Below are positions 23,684 through 32,523 of a stretch of 64,000 nucleotides of DNA, in pieces. Source of the stretch: Streptomyces sp. NBC_00523 (GTDB taxonomy: Bacteria > Actinomycetota > Actinomycetes > Streptomycetales > Streptomycetaceae). The notes under the pieces are model-generated. The model had not been told where the DNA came from, did not search any database, and was given only the letters and a program-made list of their open reading frames with translations. Each line of letters begins with the position of its first letter. Position 1 is the stretch's first letter. The translations under genes and the position numbers were made by a program. The stretch covers positions 6,448,001-6,512,000 of the forward strand of contig NZ_CP107836.1 in NCBI RefSeq assembly GCF_036346615.1, given 5' to 3'.

Positions 23684-24616
23684 TTACCGCACCGCCGAGT
23701 GCCAGTACTGCGACATCACCTTGCCCGCGTTCGGGGCGATGTCACCCGGGGCGCTCATCGCCGCCACGTCGGTCTGCGCGTTGTTCAGCGTGACGCTGTT
23801 CTTGCCCGCGGCCGCCGGCAGACCCGTCTTCAGGTTGACCGCCCAGTTCAGCGAGCCGAGCAGACCGCAGCCGTTGGTGCCGGGGACCGCGTACGTCGTG
23901 TCGGTCTGGGTGGCGCCCTGGAGGCTGAGCCGGCTCATCGGGCCGTTCGGGTCCGGGGTTCCGTCACCGGCGAAGTTCTCGCTGGTGACGGCCGGCTGGG
24001 TCAGGTTCTGCGGCTTCAGCAGGATCGGGTCCGAGGCGGAGCCGATGTAGCACTTGTCGCCGAGGAGCGGGTTCTGCAGGTGGATGCGGACCGGGAGGGT
24101 GATGATCGGCTTGCCGGTGGTCGCGCCCGCCAGGAGCTGGAAGCCGGTCGGGGTGTTGACCGACTCGAGGGTCGCCGTCACCCGGTTCAGGCTGGCGTCG
24201 GTGAGCGTGTTGCAGATGCCCGTGATCACGGGGACGTCGCTGGGGCACATCAGGCCGAGCAGACCGCCCGGCACCTTCGCGGAGTCCGCGACGAGTGCTC
24301 CCTCCTTCGGGGAGACCACGGTCGAGACGGCGCCCGGGTGGTTGACCACGCCGATCTGGAGGTCGCTGGCGCCGAAGGGCACCACGGTGTTGCCCAGCTT
24401 GATGGAGCCGCTCGCCGAGTGCGAGGTGACGCAGATGGCGATGTCCGTCGCCCCGTCCGCCGCCAGCATGGCCGGGTTGTCCACCGGGCAGCGGCTGAAG
24501 GGAGCCCAGTCGCCGTTCAGCTGGGTGACGGCCGTGGCCGATCCGATGGAGGCGACGGCGGCGAGAGCGGTGAAAGAGGCCAGCAGCCCCACACGTACCC
24601 GGTTCGAGGTTCTCAT
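23684..24616 (-). CDS. Secreted protein of unknown function
   Basis: A 310-aa exported protein: signal peptide MRTSNRVRVGLLASFTALAA cleaved near GSATA, then a beta-rich mature part with CPVDNPAMLAADGATDIAIC, GLLGLMCPSDVPVITGICNT, GDKCYIGSASDPILLKPQNL and TNGCGLLGSLNWAVN. It has about six cysteines. I know similar secreted proteins in Streptomyces and Rhodococcus-type genomes but no defined role. The ATG at 24616 has GGGGAAG upstream. It is convergent with the secreted-protein operon and divergent from the Mce operon, so it may be part of the same envelope programme. Confidence 0.78.
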   Translation of the reverse strand: MRTSNRVRVGLLASFTALAAVASIGSATAVTQLNGDWAPFSRCPVDNPAMLAADGATDIAICVTSHSASGSIKLGNTVVPFGASDLQIGVVNHPGAVSTVVSPKEGALVADSAKVPGGLLGLMCPSDVPVITGICNTLTDASLNRVTATLESVNTPTGFQLLAGATTGKPIITLPVRIHLQNPLLGDKCYIGSASDPILLKPQNLTQPAVTSENFAGDGTPDPNGPMSRLSLQGATQTDTTYAVPGTNGCGLLGSLNWAVNLKTGLPAAAGKNSVTLNNAQTDVAAMSAPGDIAPNAGKVMSQYWHSAVR

Positions 24617-24979
24617 GTCTTCCCCTTGTTTCCGATGTGCGCAGCGAATTGAGCACGGAATGCGGAATGCGGGTGCCGGGACCGCGTCGGACGGGGCCGA
24701 TACGACATCCCATTCACCGAGCCGTGAGGTTACTGGCGGGAAACACCGGTACACAATCCCGCCGTATGAGAATCTATGGACGGGGTACGCATCTCCTTCA
24801 GGGATGAGTACGAGATCCGGCCTTCTTGTCACTTCGTGCGCAGGCCCTCGCGGACGCCGCCACGACTCCGGCCGGCCGGACATGCGGAATCTTGCCTGCC
24901 GCTTGTGCATTCGAGCCGGTCCCGAGCGCCTCTCGATGTGCCGTGCGGCGTACGGGCACCGCCGGCCGGCCCCGGAACT

Positions 24980-24994
24980 TGTCACCCGGCGACA
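24980..24994. promoter_or_regulatory. Operator-like palindrome 1 before the Mce operon
   Basis: TGTCACCCGGCGACA; imperfect palindrome matching the consensus TGTCAYCCGRYGACA shared with the site at 25255-25269. It lies ~80 bases upstream of the promoter-like element. Confidence 0.45.
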
Positions 24995-25074
24995 GTTTTT
25001 CCGGCCGCTCTGCTCAGTCGATGAGAAAGAACCGACCCCTTCGCGTACTCGCGCGGAAACTTGATGACCTGGTA

Positions 25075-25103
25075 TTGCGGCCCAGGTTACCCACCCGTAG
25101 CGT
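25075..25103 (+). promoter_or_regulatory. Promoter-like element before the Mce operon
   Basis: TTGCGG (25075-25080), 17 bases, TAGCGT (25098-25103), with GTTACCCACCCG before the -10. It closely matches the element at 20491-20520. It would give a ~275-base leader before the ATPase start at 25387. Confidence 0.5.
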
Positions 25104-25252
25104 CGCCTCCGTCAGTAACTCCTCCGGCGCGTCCGGAGGTTGCCCGCCCGTCGGCAGGGAGCCCGGACGCAGGTCCGGCCCCCTGGGCCGCGGGGTTCCG
25201 GCCTGCACCGACGGACGGCAGTGCGCAGTACTTCACAAGATCGGGGCCGGAA

Positions 25253-25271
25253 TTTGTCATCCGATGACAAA
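25253..25271. promoter_or_regulatory. Operator-like palindrome 2 before the Mce operon
   Basis: TTTGTCATCCGATGACAAA: perfect 9-bp arms around one central C. The 15-bp core matches the palindrome at 24980-24994. It lies downstream of the promoter-like element, where a bound repressor would block elongation. Confidence 0.55.
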
Positions 25272-25386
25272 CGGACCGGATCTTTGCGAATGGGCTGCTC
25301 AAGGGCTTGTCCTGGCGGTGCCGGTGAACTTAACGTGCGCCCCTCGGCGCATTTCTGTCACTTCGTGAGCGCACGCAGGAGGTGGG

Positions 25387-26382
25387 ATGGGAATCGAAGT
25401 AGTGGTCGAAGGGCTCACCAAGTCTTTCGGCAAGCAGAACATCTGGCAGGATGTGTCGCTCACGCTTCCCGCAGGCGAGGTCAGTGTCATGCTCGGCCCG
25501 TCCGGGACGGGAAAGACGGTGTTCCTCAAATCCATCATCGGCCTCCTCAAACCTGAGCGCGGGCGCGTTCTCGTCAATGGCGTCGACATGGTGAACGGCT
25601 CCGAGCGGGACATCATGGAGACGCGCAAGCTCTTCGGTCTCATGTTCCAGGACGGCGCCCTTTTCGGGTCCATGTCGCTTTTCGACAACATCGCGTTCCC
25701 GCTCCGGGAGCACACCCGCAAGAAGGAATCCGAGATCCGCCGCATCGTCATGGAGCGGATCGACGTCGTGGGCCTCCTCGGCGCCGAGAACAAACTGCCC
25801 GGTGAGATTTCCGGCGGTATGCGCAAGCGCGCCGGCCTCGCCCGGGCCCTCGTCCTCGACCCGCAGATCATCCTCTGCGACGAACCGGACTCCGGCCTCG
25901 ACCCGGTCCGCACCGCGTACATCTCGCAGCTCCTCGTCGACCTCAACGCGCAGATCGACGCGACGATGCTCATCGTCACCCACAACCTCGACATCGCCTC
26001 CACCGTGCCGGACAACATGGGGATGCTGTTCTGCCGCAACCTCGTCACCTTCGGGCCGCGCGAGGTGCTGCTCACCAGCGACCTGCCCGTCGTCAACCAG
26101 TTCCTCGCCGGCCGCTGCGAGGGGCCCATCGGCATGTCCGAGGAGAAGGACGCCGCCACTCTCGCCGCCGAGGAGCTGAACGGCTACGGACAGGGCATCA
26201 GCTCGGCCAACGCCCCGCGTACCGTCGTCCCCCAGCTGGAGCCCTCGCCCGGCCTGCCGGTGCGCCAGGGCGCCCTGCGCCGCCGGGAACGCGTCATGTC
26301 GATGATCGGCGAGCTGCCGGAGGCGGCCCGTACCGCCATCCTCAACAGCTACAGCCCGGCCGTGGGCGGTGGACGCCGGTGA
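25387..26382 (+). CDS. mceG: Mce-system ABC transporter ATPase (MceG/MlaF type)
   Basis: A 331-aa ATPase that powers the Mce lipid transporter at the inner face of the membrane. Walker A is GPSGTGKTV (near residue 36), the ABC signature ISGGMRKRAG (~140), Walker B IILCDEPDSGLDP (~160), and the H-loop VTHN. The last ~80 residues extend beyond a minimal ABC domain, as in mycobacterial MceG, whose tail matters for stability. In mycobacteria mceG lies outside the mce operons; here it leads the operon. ATG with AGGAGG five bases upstream. The stop overlaps the next start (GTGA). Confidence 0.92.
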   Translation: MGIEVVVEGLTKSFGKQNIWQDVSLTLPAGEVSVMLGPSGTGKTVFLKSIIGLLKPERGRVLVNGVDMVNGSERDIMETRKLFGLMFQDGALFGSMSLFDNIAFPLREHTRKKESEIRRIVMERIDVVGLLGAENKLPGEISGGMRKRAGLARALVLDPQIILCDEPDSGLDPVRTAYISQLLVDLNAQIDATMLIVTHNLDIASTVPDNMGMLFCRNLVTFGPREVLLTSDLPVVNQFLAGRCEGPIGMSEEKDAATLAAEELNGYGQGISSANAPRTVVPQLEPSPGLPVRQGALRRRERVMSMIGELPEAARTAILNSYSPAVGGGRR

Positions 26383-27239
26383 CCGCCCCCATGCCCGTAC
26401 GGCCCCCCGGCGAACCGGAGCCGGTGGACCGCGCCCCGGAGCCCGCGAAGGCGGCCGAGGCCCCGCGCCCCAGCAAGCTCGCCGCGCCCCTGCGCGAGAC
26501 CGGGCGGCTGTTCGCGCTCGCCGGGACCGTGACCCGGGAGACCTTCCGGCGGCCGTTCCAGGTGCGGGAGTTCATCGAGCAGTTCTGGTTCGTCGCCAGC
26601 GTCACCATCCTGCCCGCCGCCCTTGTGTCCATCCCGTTCGGCGCGGTCATCGCCCTCCAGGTCGGCTCGCTCACCCAGCAGCTCGGCGCCCAGTCGTTCA
26701 CCGGCGGTGCCAGCGTCCTCGCCGTCATCCAGCAGGCCAGCCCGATCATCGTGGCCCTGCTGGTCTCCGGGGCCGCCGGGTCCGCGATCTGCGCCGACCT
26801 CGGCTCCCGGAAGATCCGCGAGGAGCTGGACGCCATGGAGGTCATGGGCGTCTCGCCCGTGCAGCGCCTGGTCGTCCCGCGCGTGCTCGCCACCATGCTC
26901 GTCGCCGTCCTGCTCAACGGCCTCGTCTCGGTCGTCGGCACCCTCGGCGGCTACTTCTTCAACGTGATCCTCCAGCACGGCACCCCGGGCGCGTACCTCT
27001 CCAGCTTCTCCGCCCTCGCCCAGCTGCCCGACCTCTATGTCAGCGAGGTCAAGGCGCTGATCTTCGGCTTCATCGCGGGCATCGTCGCCGCCTACCGCGG
27101 CCTCAACCCGCGCGGCGGTCCGAAGGGGGTGGGCGACGCGGTCAACCAGTCCGTCGTCATCACCTTCATGCTGCTGTTCTTCGTGAACATGGTCCTCACG
27201 GCGATCTACCTGCAGATCGTCCCCGCGAAGGGGAGCTGA
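26379..27239 (+). CDS. yrbE1A: MlaE/YrbE-type permease A
   Basis: A 286-aa integral membrane permease of the MlaE family, half of the heterodimeric channel through which Mce proteins pass lipids. A Pro/Ala-rich N-terminus is followed by about five helices (PAALVSIPFGAVIALQVGSL, IIVALLVSGAAGSAI, VLATMLVAVLLNGLVSVVG, and so on). The conserved cytoplasmic loop motif is REELDAMEVMGVSP (EExDAxxxMGV). GTG start overlapping the ATPase stop by four bases; three bases separate it from the next gene. Confidence 0.92.
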   Translation: MTAPMPVRPPGEPEPVDRAPEPAKAAEAPRPSKLAAPLRETGRLFALAGTVTRETFRRPFQVREFIEQFWFVASVTILPAALVSIPFGAVIALQVGSLTQQLGAQSFTGGASVLAVIQQASPIIVALLVSGAAGSAICADLGSRKIREELDAMEVMGVSPVQRLVVPRVLATMLVAVLLNGLVSVVGTLGGYFFNVILQHGTPGAYLSSFSALAQLPDLYVSEVKALIFGFIAGIVAAYRGLNPRGGPKGVGDAVNQSVVITFMLLFFVNMVLTAIYLQIVPAKGS

Positions 27240-27242
27240 CCC

Positions 27243-28046
27243 ATGTCAATGCTCGGCTGGCTCGACAGATCCGGTGACCAGCTCACCTTCTACGTACGGG
27301 CACTGATCTGGATCCCGCGCACCCTGCGCCGCTACCTCAAGGAGGTCCAGCGCCTGCTGGCGGAGGTCGCCTTCGGCAGCGGCGGCCTCGGGGTCGTCGG
27401 CGGCACCATCGGCGTGATGATCGCGATGACCCTCGCCACCGGCACGGTCGTCGGACTCCAGGGCTACGCGGCCCTCAACCAGATCGGCACCGCCGCGTTC
27501 ACCGGCTTCATCTCCGCGTACTTCAACACCCGCGAGATCGCCCCGCTCGTCGCCGGACTCGCTCTCTCCGCGACCGTCGGGGCCGGCTTCACCGCGCAAC
27601 TCGGCGCCATGCGCATCAACGAGGAGGTCGACGGCCTCGAATCGATGGGCGTGCGCTCCATGCCCTACCTCGTCACCACGCGCATCATCGCCGGGGTCGT
27701 CGCGATCATCCCGCTGTACGCGATCGGGCTGCTCTCCTCGTACGTCGCGTCCCGCTACGTCACCGTCCTGTTCAACGGACAGTCGGCGGGCACGTACGAC
27801 CACTACTTCAACCTCTTCCTGTCCCCGGCGGACGTGCTCCTGTCGGTGCTCAAGGTGCTGATCTTCAGCGTGATGGTGATCCTCGCCCACTGCTACTACG
27901 GCTTCCACGCCACCGGCGGGCCCGCCGGGGTGGGGGTGGCCGTCGGCCGCTCCGTGCGGAACGCGATCGTGCTGATCAGCGTCACCGACTTCTTCCTCTC
28001 GCTCGCCATCTGGGGCGCCACGACGACGGTGAAGGTGGCCGGCTGA
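27243..28046 (+). CDS. yrbE1B: MlaE/YrbE-type permease B
   Basis: A 267-aa membrane permease, partner of permease A. The characteristic loop here is NEEVDGLESMGVRSMPYLV. Hydrophobic segments include VVGGTIGVMIAMTLATGTVV, VAGVVAIIPLYAIGLL-like text and ADVLLSVLKVLIFSVMVIL. Two different YrbE proteins per operon are the rule for actinobacterial Mce systems. The stop overlaps the first Mce gene (TGATG). Confidence 0.92.
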   Translation: MSMLGWLDRSGDQLTFYVRALIWIPRTLRRYLKEVQRLLAEVAFGSGGLGVVGGTIGVMIAMTLATGTVVGLQGYAALNQIGTAAFTGFISAYFNTREIAPLVAGLALSATVGAGFTAQLGAMRINEEVDGLESMGVRSMPYLVTTRIIAGVVAIIPLYAIGLLSSYVASRYVTVLFNGQSAGTYDHYFNLFLSPADVLLSVLKVLIFSVMVILAHCYYGFHATGGPAGVGVAVGRSVRNAIVLISVTDFFLSLAIWGATTTVKVAG

Positions 28047-29350
28047 TGACCTCACGCGCCACCCGGGCCACCGCCCGCAGAACCGCCGGAGTCGCCTTCT
28101 TCCTCGTGCCCGCCGTCCTCATCTGGGTCTCGGTCTCGGTGTACGAGAAGGACTTCACGCACGACGCGACCGTCACCGTACGCACGTCGAGCGTCGGCAA
28201 CGAGATGCACGAGAACGCCGACGTGAAGCTGCGCGGCGTCGTCGTCGGCCAGGTCCGGAACATCGCGGCCGACGGCGAAGGCGCCCGGCTCACCCTCGCC
28301 ATCAAGCCGGACAAGCTCGACCGCATCCCGGCCGACGTCACCGCCCAGATGCTGCCCACCACCCTCTTCGGGGAACGGTTCGTCGCCCTCGTGCCGCCCC
28401 CCGTGCCCTCCACGAAGACGCTCGGCGCCGGCGACGTCATCCCGCAGGACCGGTCCAGCAACGCCATCGAGCTGGAAGAGGTCCTCGACAACGTCCTGCC
28501 GCTGCTCACCGCCGTGAAGCCGGAGAAGCTGTCCGCCACCCTCAACGCGGTCTCCACCGCACTGGAGGGCCGGGGCGAGAAGCTGGGCGACACCCTCGTG
28601 AAGCTGGACGCCCACCTCCAGAAGTTCAACCCCCAGCTCCCCACGCTCAACGAGGACATCAAGGAACTCGTCAAGGTCAGCCGGCTCTACGCGGACTCCG
28701 CCCCCGACATCCTGGACGCCCTCACCGACTTCACCACCACGAGCGGCACCCTCGCCGAACAGCAGGCGAACCTCGCCAACGTGTACGGCTCCACCACCGC
28801 GTCCGCCCGCGACGTCACCGCCTTCCTCCAGCGGAACAAGGACAACCTCATCCGGCTCGCCGCGAGCGGCAGGCCCACCCTGGAGACCCTGGCGAAGTAC
28901 TCCTCGGAGTTCCCCTGCACCCTGCGCACCGTGGCCAACTTCGTTCCGGCCATGGACAAGGCGCTCGGCAAGGGCACCGACCAGCCGGGACTGCACGTCA
29001 CCCTCAAGACCGTGCCGTCCAAGGGGAAGTACGTCGCGGGCAAGGACACCCCGGTCTACAACGCGACCGGCGGACCGCACTGCTACTCCATCCCGTACGT
29101 CGGCCAGACCGTGCCCACCGCCGACGCCAGGACCGCCGCCGACAGCGCCCCGGCCGACCCGGACCCGGCCACGCCGGTCGAGGTCCCGGCGGCCGATCCG
29201 TCGCTGGGCATGCCCAACTCGCCGCAGGAGAGCCGGCTCGTCAACGAGCTGGTCGCTCCCTCACTGAAAGTCCGGCCGCAGGCCCTGCCCGAGTGGAGCA
29301 GCGTGCTCATCGGACCGGCCTTCCGCGGTGTGGAGGTGAAGCTCAAGTGA
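28046..29350 (+). CDS. mceA: Mce family protein A
   Basis: A 434-aa Mce protein, first of six. An N-terminal membrane anchor (VAFFLVPAVLIWVSVSVYEK region, residues ~10-30) is followed by the MCE domain (TVTVRTSSVGNEMHENADVK … LRGVVVGQVRNIAADGEGAR … LPTTLFGERFVALVPP), then a helical region and a Pro/Asp-rich C-terminus. Six such proteins form a hexameric tube across the envelope that carries hydrophobic molecules such as sterols or fatty acids. The MCE domain is normal in size. The stop overlaps mceB (GTGA). Confidence 0.9.
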   Translation: MTSRATRATARRTAGVAFFLVPAVLIWVSVSVYEKDFTHDATVTVRTSSVGNEMHENADVKLRGVVVGQVRNIAADGEGARLTLAIKPDKLDRIPADVTAQMLPTTLFGERFVALVPPPVPSTKTLGAGDVIPQDRSSNAIELEEVLDNVLPLLTAVKPEKLSATLNAVSTALEGRGEKLGDTLVKLDAHLQKFNPQLPTLNEDIKELVKVSRLYADSAPDILDALTDFTTTSGTLAEQQANLANVYGSTTASARDVTAFLQRNKDNLIRLAASGRPTLETLAKYSSEFPCTLRTVANFVPAMDKALGKGTDQPGLHVTLKTVPSKGKYVAGKDTPVYNATGGPHCYSIPYVGQTVPTADARTAADSAPADPDPATPVEVPAADPSLGMPNSPQESRLVNELVAPSLKVRPQALPEWSSVLIGPAFRGVEVKLK

Positions 29351-30378
29351 AGCGCCGTTCCGTCGCGGGACCGCTCGCGAAATCGATCGTGTTCATCGTG
29401 GTGACGAGCCTGGCCACCACGGTCCTGGCCCTGTCCATCGCCAACAGCGGTGTGGGCGAAACCCGTTCGTACAAGGCCCGGTTCACCGACGCCACCGGAC
29501 TCATCGTCGGGGACAGCGTCCGCGTCGCCGGGGTCAAGGTCGGCCAGGTCGAATCGGTCAAGGTCGCCGACCGCCGGGTCGCCGAGGTCTCCTTCAGCGT
29601 CCGCAGGAGCAAGAAGCTCCCGGCCTCCGTGACCGCGTCGATCAAATACCTCAACATGGTCGGCCAGCGCTACATCGACCTGGACCAGGGCGCGGGCCCC
29701 GTCGGCGAGACCTTCGCCCCGGGCTCCACCATCCCGCTGTCGCGCACCACCCCGGCGCTCGACCTCACCCAGCTCTTCAACGGGTTCCAGCCCCTCTTCG
29801 AAGGGCTCTCGCCGCCCGACGTCAACGAGCTGGCCGGCTCCATCGTCCAGGTGCTCCAGGGCGAGGGCGGCACCGTCGACTCCATCCTCCAGCACGTCGG
29901 CTCGCTGACCGGCACGGTCGCCGCCAAGGACAAGGTGATCGGCGAGGTGATCAAGAACCTCAACTCGGTCCTGAAGACCGTCAACGACCGTGAAGCCGGC
30001 TTCAACGACCTGGTCGACACCCTCCAGGCCCTCGTCACCGGCTTCGCGGGCGACCGCAAGCCGCTCGGCGAGGCCGTCACCGCGATGGGCGCGCTCACCA
30101 CGGTCACCGCGGGCCTCTTCGAGGACGGCCGGGGGCCCCTGAAGGACGACATCAAGCAGCTCGGCCGGCTCTCCGGGAACCTGGCCGACAACACCCCGAA
30201 GATCGAGAACTTCCTGCAGAAGACCCCGGCCAAGATGGAGGCCATCAGCCGCCTCACCTCGTACGGCTCCTGGCTCAACCTCTACCTCTGCGAGGCCAAG
30301 GTCAGCGGCGTGACGACGAGCGACGGCAGCACCCCGCCGACCGGCATCGAGATCACCCAGCCGAGGTGCCTGTCATGA
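29347..30378 (+). CDS. mceB: Mce family protein B
   Basis: A 343-aa Mce protein: N-terminal anchor (SIVFIVVTSLATTVLALSIA), then the MCE domain (YKARFTDATGLIVGDSVRVA, GVKVGQVESVKVADRRVAEV, SIKYLNMVGQRYIDLDQGAG), and a long helical stretch after residue 140 that would form the central needle. The C-terminus has a Cys pair (YLCEAK … QPRCLS), which may be a disulfide. GTG start inside the mceA stop; ATGA overlap with mceC. Confidence 0.9.
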   Translation: MKRRSVAGPLAKSIVFIVVTSLATTVLALSIANSGVGETRSYKARFTDATGLIVGDSVRVAGVKVGQVESVKVADRRVAEVSFSVRRSKKLPASVTASIKYLNMVGQRYIDLDQGAGPVGETFAPGSTIPLSRTTPALDLTQLFNGFQPLFEGLSPPDVNELAGSIVQVLQGEGGTVDSILQHVGSLTGTVAAKDKVIGEVIKNLNSVLKTVNDREAGFNDLVDTLQALVTGFAGDRKPLGEAVTAMGALTTVTAGLFEDGRGPLKDDIKQLGRLSGNLADNTPKIENFLQKTPAKMEAISRLTSYGSWLNLYLCEAKVSGVTTSDGSTPPTGIEITQPRCLS

Positions 30379-31391
30379 TCAAGCCGATACGCCATCGCAA
30401 CCCCGTCGCCGTCGGCATCGTGGGACTCCTCCTGCTCGCCCTGATCGGCTTCGGCGCCTACCGGGCCGACTCGCTCCCCTTCATCGGCGGCGGTACGACC
30501 TACAGCGCCGACTTCACCGAATCCGCCGGACTCGGCGAGGGCGACGAGGTCCGCATCGCCGGCGTCAAGGTCGGCAAGGTCACCGGGGTCTCCCTGGACG
30601 GCGCCAAGGTGAAGGTCACCTTCAAGGTCAAGGACGCCTGGATCGGCAACGCCAGCACCGTCGGCATCGCCATCAAGACGCTCCTCGGCGAGAAGTACCT
30701 CGCCGTCGACCCGCTCGGCGACTCCCCGCAGGACCCCGGCGAGCGCATCACGGCCTCCCGCACCACCTCCCCGTACGACGTCACCCAGGCGTTCAACGGA
30801 CTGGGCGAGACCATCGGCGAGATCGACACCAAGCAGCTCGCCAAGAGCTTCGAGACGATCTCGGCCACCTTCAAGGACTCCCCGCCCGACGTGAAGAGCG
30901 CTGCCAAGGGGCTCTCCGCGCTGTCGAAGACCGTCTCCGAGCGCGACGCGCAGCTGGCGACCCTGCTCAAGGGCAGCAAGCAGCTCACCAAGACCCTCGC
31001 CAACAAGAAGAGCGGCTTCGAAACCCTCCTGGACGACGGCAACCTGCTCCTCGGCGAGATCCAGGCCCGCCGCGACTCCATCCACCTGCTGCTCACCGGC
31101 ACCCGCGACCTGGGCACCCAGCTCACCGGTCTCGTCTCCGACAACAACAAGCAGCTGAAGCCGACCCTCAAGGCGCTCGGCCGGGTCACCGAGGTCCTCA
31201 AGAAGAACCGCAAGAGCCTCGACCAGGTGCTCGCGCTCGCCGGCTCCTACAACCGGCTCGTCGGCAACACCCTCGGCAACGGACGCTGGTTCGACAACTA
31301 CGTCTGCGGGGTCGTCCCGAAGAACTACCTGCCCGCGAACACACCCCCGGCGACCGGCTGCATGCCTCCGAAGCAGGAAGGCGGGCACTGA
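30375..31391 (+). CDS. mceC: Mce family protein C
   Basis: A 338-aa Mce protein. Anchor: AVGIVGLLLLALIGFGAYRA. The MCE domain reads YSADFTESAGLGEGDEVRIA then GVKVGKVTGVSLDGAKVKVT and AIKTLLGEKYLAVDPLGDSP. A Lys/Leu-rich helical region follows (KGSKQLTKTLANKKSGFETL). The C-terminal cysteines (DNYVCGVV, TGCMPP) match those of MceB. The overlap with mceB and the single-base gap to mceD show one transcript. Confidence 0.9.
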   Translation: MIKPIRHRNPVAVGIVGLLLLALIGFGAYRADSLPFIGGGTTYSADFTESAGLGEGDEVRIAGVKVGKVTGVSLDGAKVKVTFKVKDAWIGNASTVGIAIKTLLGEKYLAVDPLGDSPQDPGERITASRTTSPYDVTQAFNGLGETIGEIDTKQLAKSFETISATFKDSPPDVKSAAKGLSALSKTVSERDAQLATLLKGSKQLTKTLANKKSGFETLLDDGNLLLGEIQARRDSIHLLLTGTRDLGTQLTGLVSDNNKQLKPTLKALGRVTEVLKKNRKSLDQVLALAGSYNRLVGNTLGNGRWFDNYVCGVVPKNYLPANTPPATGCMPPKQEGGH

Positions 31392-31392
31392 G

Positions 31393-32523
31393 ATGAGACT
31401 CACCCGCGTCATCGGCATCGGCGCCGGCCTCGTCGTCGTGGCCGTCGCCGCCACCTCCGGGGTCTCGGCCCTGGAGGAGCAGGGCGGCACCACCGTCACC
31501 GCCTACTTCGACCAGGTCACCGGCGTCTACGCCGGGTCCGACCTGCGCATACTCGGCGTACGCGTCGGCCGCGTCGAATCCGTCGAACCTCGCGGCAAGG
31601 ACGTCAAGGTCGTCCTGCACATCGACAAGGGCGTCCAGGTCCCCCAGGACGCGCACGCCGTCGTCGTCGCCCCCAGCCTCGTCGCCGACCGGTACGTCCA
31701 GCTCGCCCCCGCTTACACCGGGGGAGCGGCCATGGAGGACGGCGCCCAGTTGCCCGCCGCCAACAACGCGGTCCCGGTGGAGGTCGACCAGCTCTACGCC
31801 TCCATCACCGAACTCTCCACCGCGCTCGGCCCCGACGGGGCCAACGCCGAAGGAGCCTTCGCCGGGCTCCTCGACACCGGAGCCAAGAACCTCAAGGGCA
31901 ACGGCAAGGACATCGGCGACTCCATCGAGCAGTTCGGCAAGGCCACCAAGACCCTGGACAAGTCGAGCGGCAACCTGTTCAGCACGCTGTCCTACCTCCA
32001 GACCTTCACCACCATGCTGAAGGACAACGACGGCAACGTCCGCGCTGCCGAGGAGCAGCTGAACTCCGTCACCGGCTTCCTCGCCGACGACAAGAAGAAC
32101 CTCGGCGCCGCCCTCAAGGAACTCGGCACCGCCCTCGGCCAGGTGAAGACCTTCATCAAGGACAACCGGGGCGAGCTCAAGAAGAACGTGGACGCCCTCG
32201 TGCCGATCACCCAGGCCCTCGTCGACCAGCGCGCCTCGCTGGCCGAGTCGATGGACGTCCTGCCGCTCTCGGCCGGCAACGTCCTCAACGCGTACGACCC
32301 CGAGCACCGCACGCTCAACGGCCGGACCAACCTCAACGAGCTCAGCATGGGCGGCCCGCTCCTCGAATCCTCCCTCGCCCTCCAGGGGCTCTCCCCGGTG
32401 GACGCCGAACGGCAACAGGCGCTTCCCGCGCTGCCGCTCCCGGCCGTGGGCACGGTCTACGGCACCCCGAAGGACGCCGGAGACGCCAAGGACGCCAAGG
32501 ACACGAAGGGGGCGAACCGATGA
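31393..32523 (+). CDS. mceD: Mce family protein D
   Basis: A 376-aa Mce protein. A short N-terminal hydrophobic anchor (GIGAGLVVVAVAATSGVSAL) precedes the MCE domain (TVTAYFDQVTGVYAGSDLRI, LGVRVGRVESVEPRGKDVKV, APSLVADRYVQLAPAYTGGA) and a helical tail ending in a Lys/Asp/Ala repeat (KDAGDAKDAKDTKGANR). The tail contains no cysteine pair. The stop overlaps mceE (ATGA). Confidence 0.9.
   Translation: MRLTRVIGIGAGLVVVAVAATSGVSALEEQGGTTVTAYFDQVTGVYAGSDLRILGVRVGRVESVEPRGKDVKVVLHIDKGVQVPQDAHAVVVAPSLVADRYVQLAPAYTGGAAMEDGAQLPAANNAVPVEVDQLYASITELSTALGPDGANAEGAFAGLLDTGAKNLKGNGKDIGDSIEQFGKATKTLDKSSGNLFSTLSYLQTFTTMLKDNDGNVRAAEEQLNSVTGFLADDKKNLGAALKELGTALGQVKTFIKDNRGELKKNVDALVPITQALVDQRASLAESMDVLPLSAGNVLNAYDPEHRTLNGRTNLNELSMGGPLLESSLALQGLSPVDAERQQALPALPLPAVGTVYGTPKDAGDAKDAKDTKGANR

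Larger units (their letters stand above)
24617..25386. other. Intergenic region upstream of the Mce operon, about 770 bases
   Basis: No gene I can support. It contains palindromes at 24980-24994 and 25253-25271, a promoter-like element at 25075-25103, and a 12-bp direct repeat TGTCACTTCGTG at 24827-24838 and 25356-25367. AGGAGG at about 25377-25382 is the ribosome-binding site of the first Mce-operon gene. The length and content suggest heavy regulation. Confidence 0.6.

Noticed and set aside
25307..25335. TTGTCC-17-TTAACG as a second Mce promoter
   Set aside because: The -10 match is poor; kept only as a possibility next to the stronger element at 25075-25103.
24826..25368. 180-codon plus-strand frame upstream of the Mce operon
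   Set aside because: Overlaps palindromes and the promoter-like element, lacks codon bias and a ribosome-binding site.
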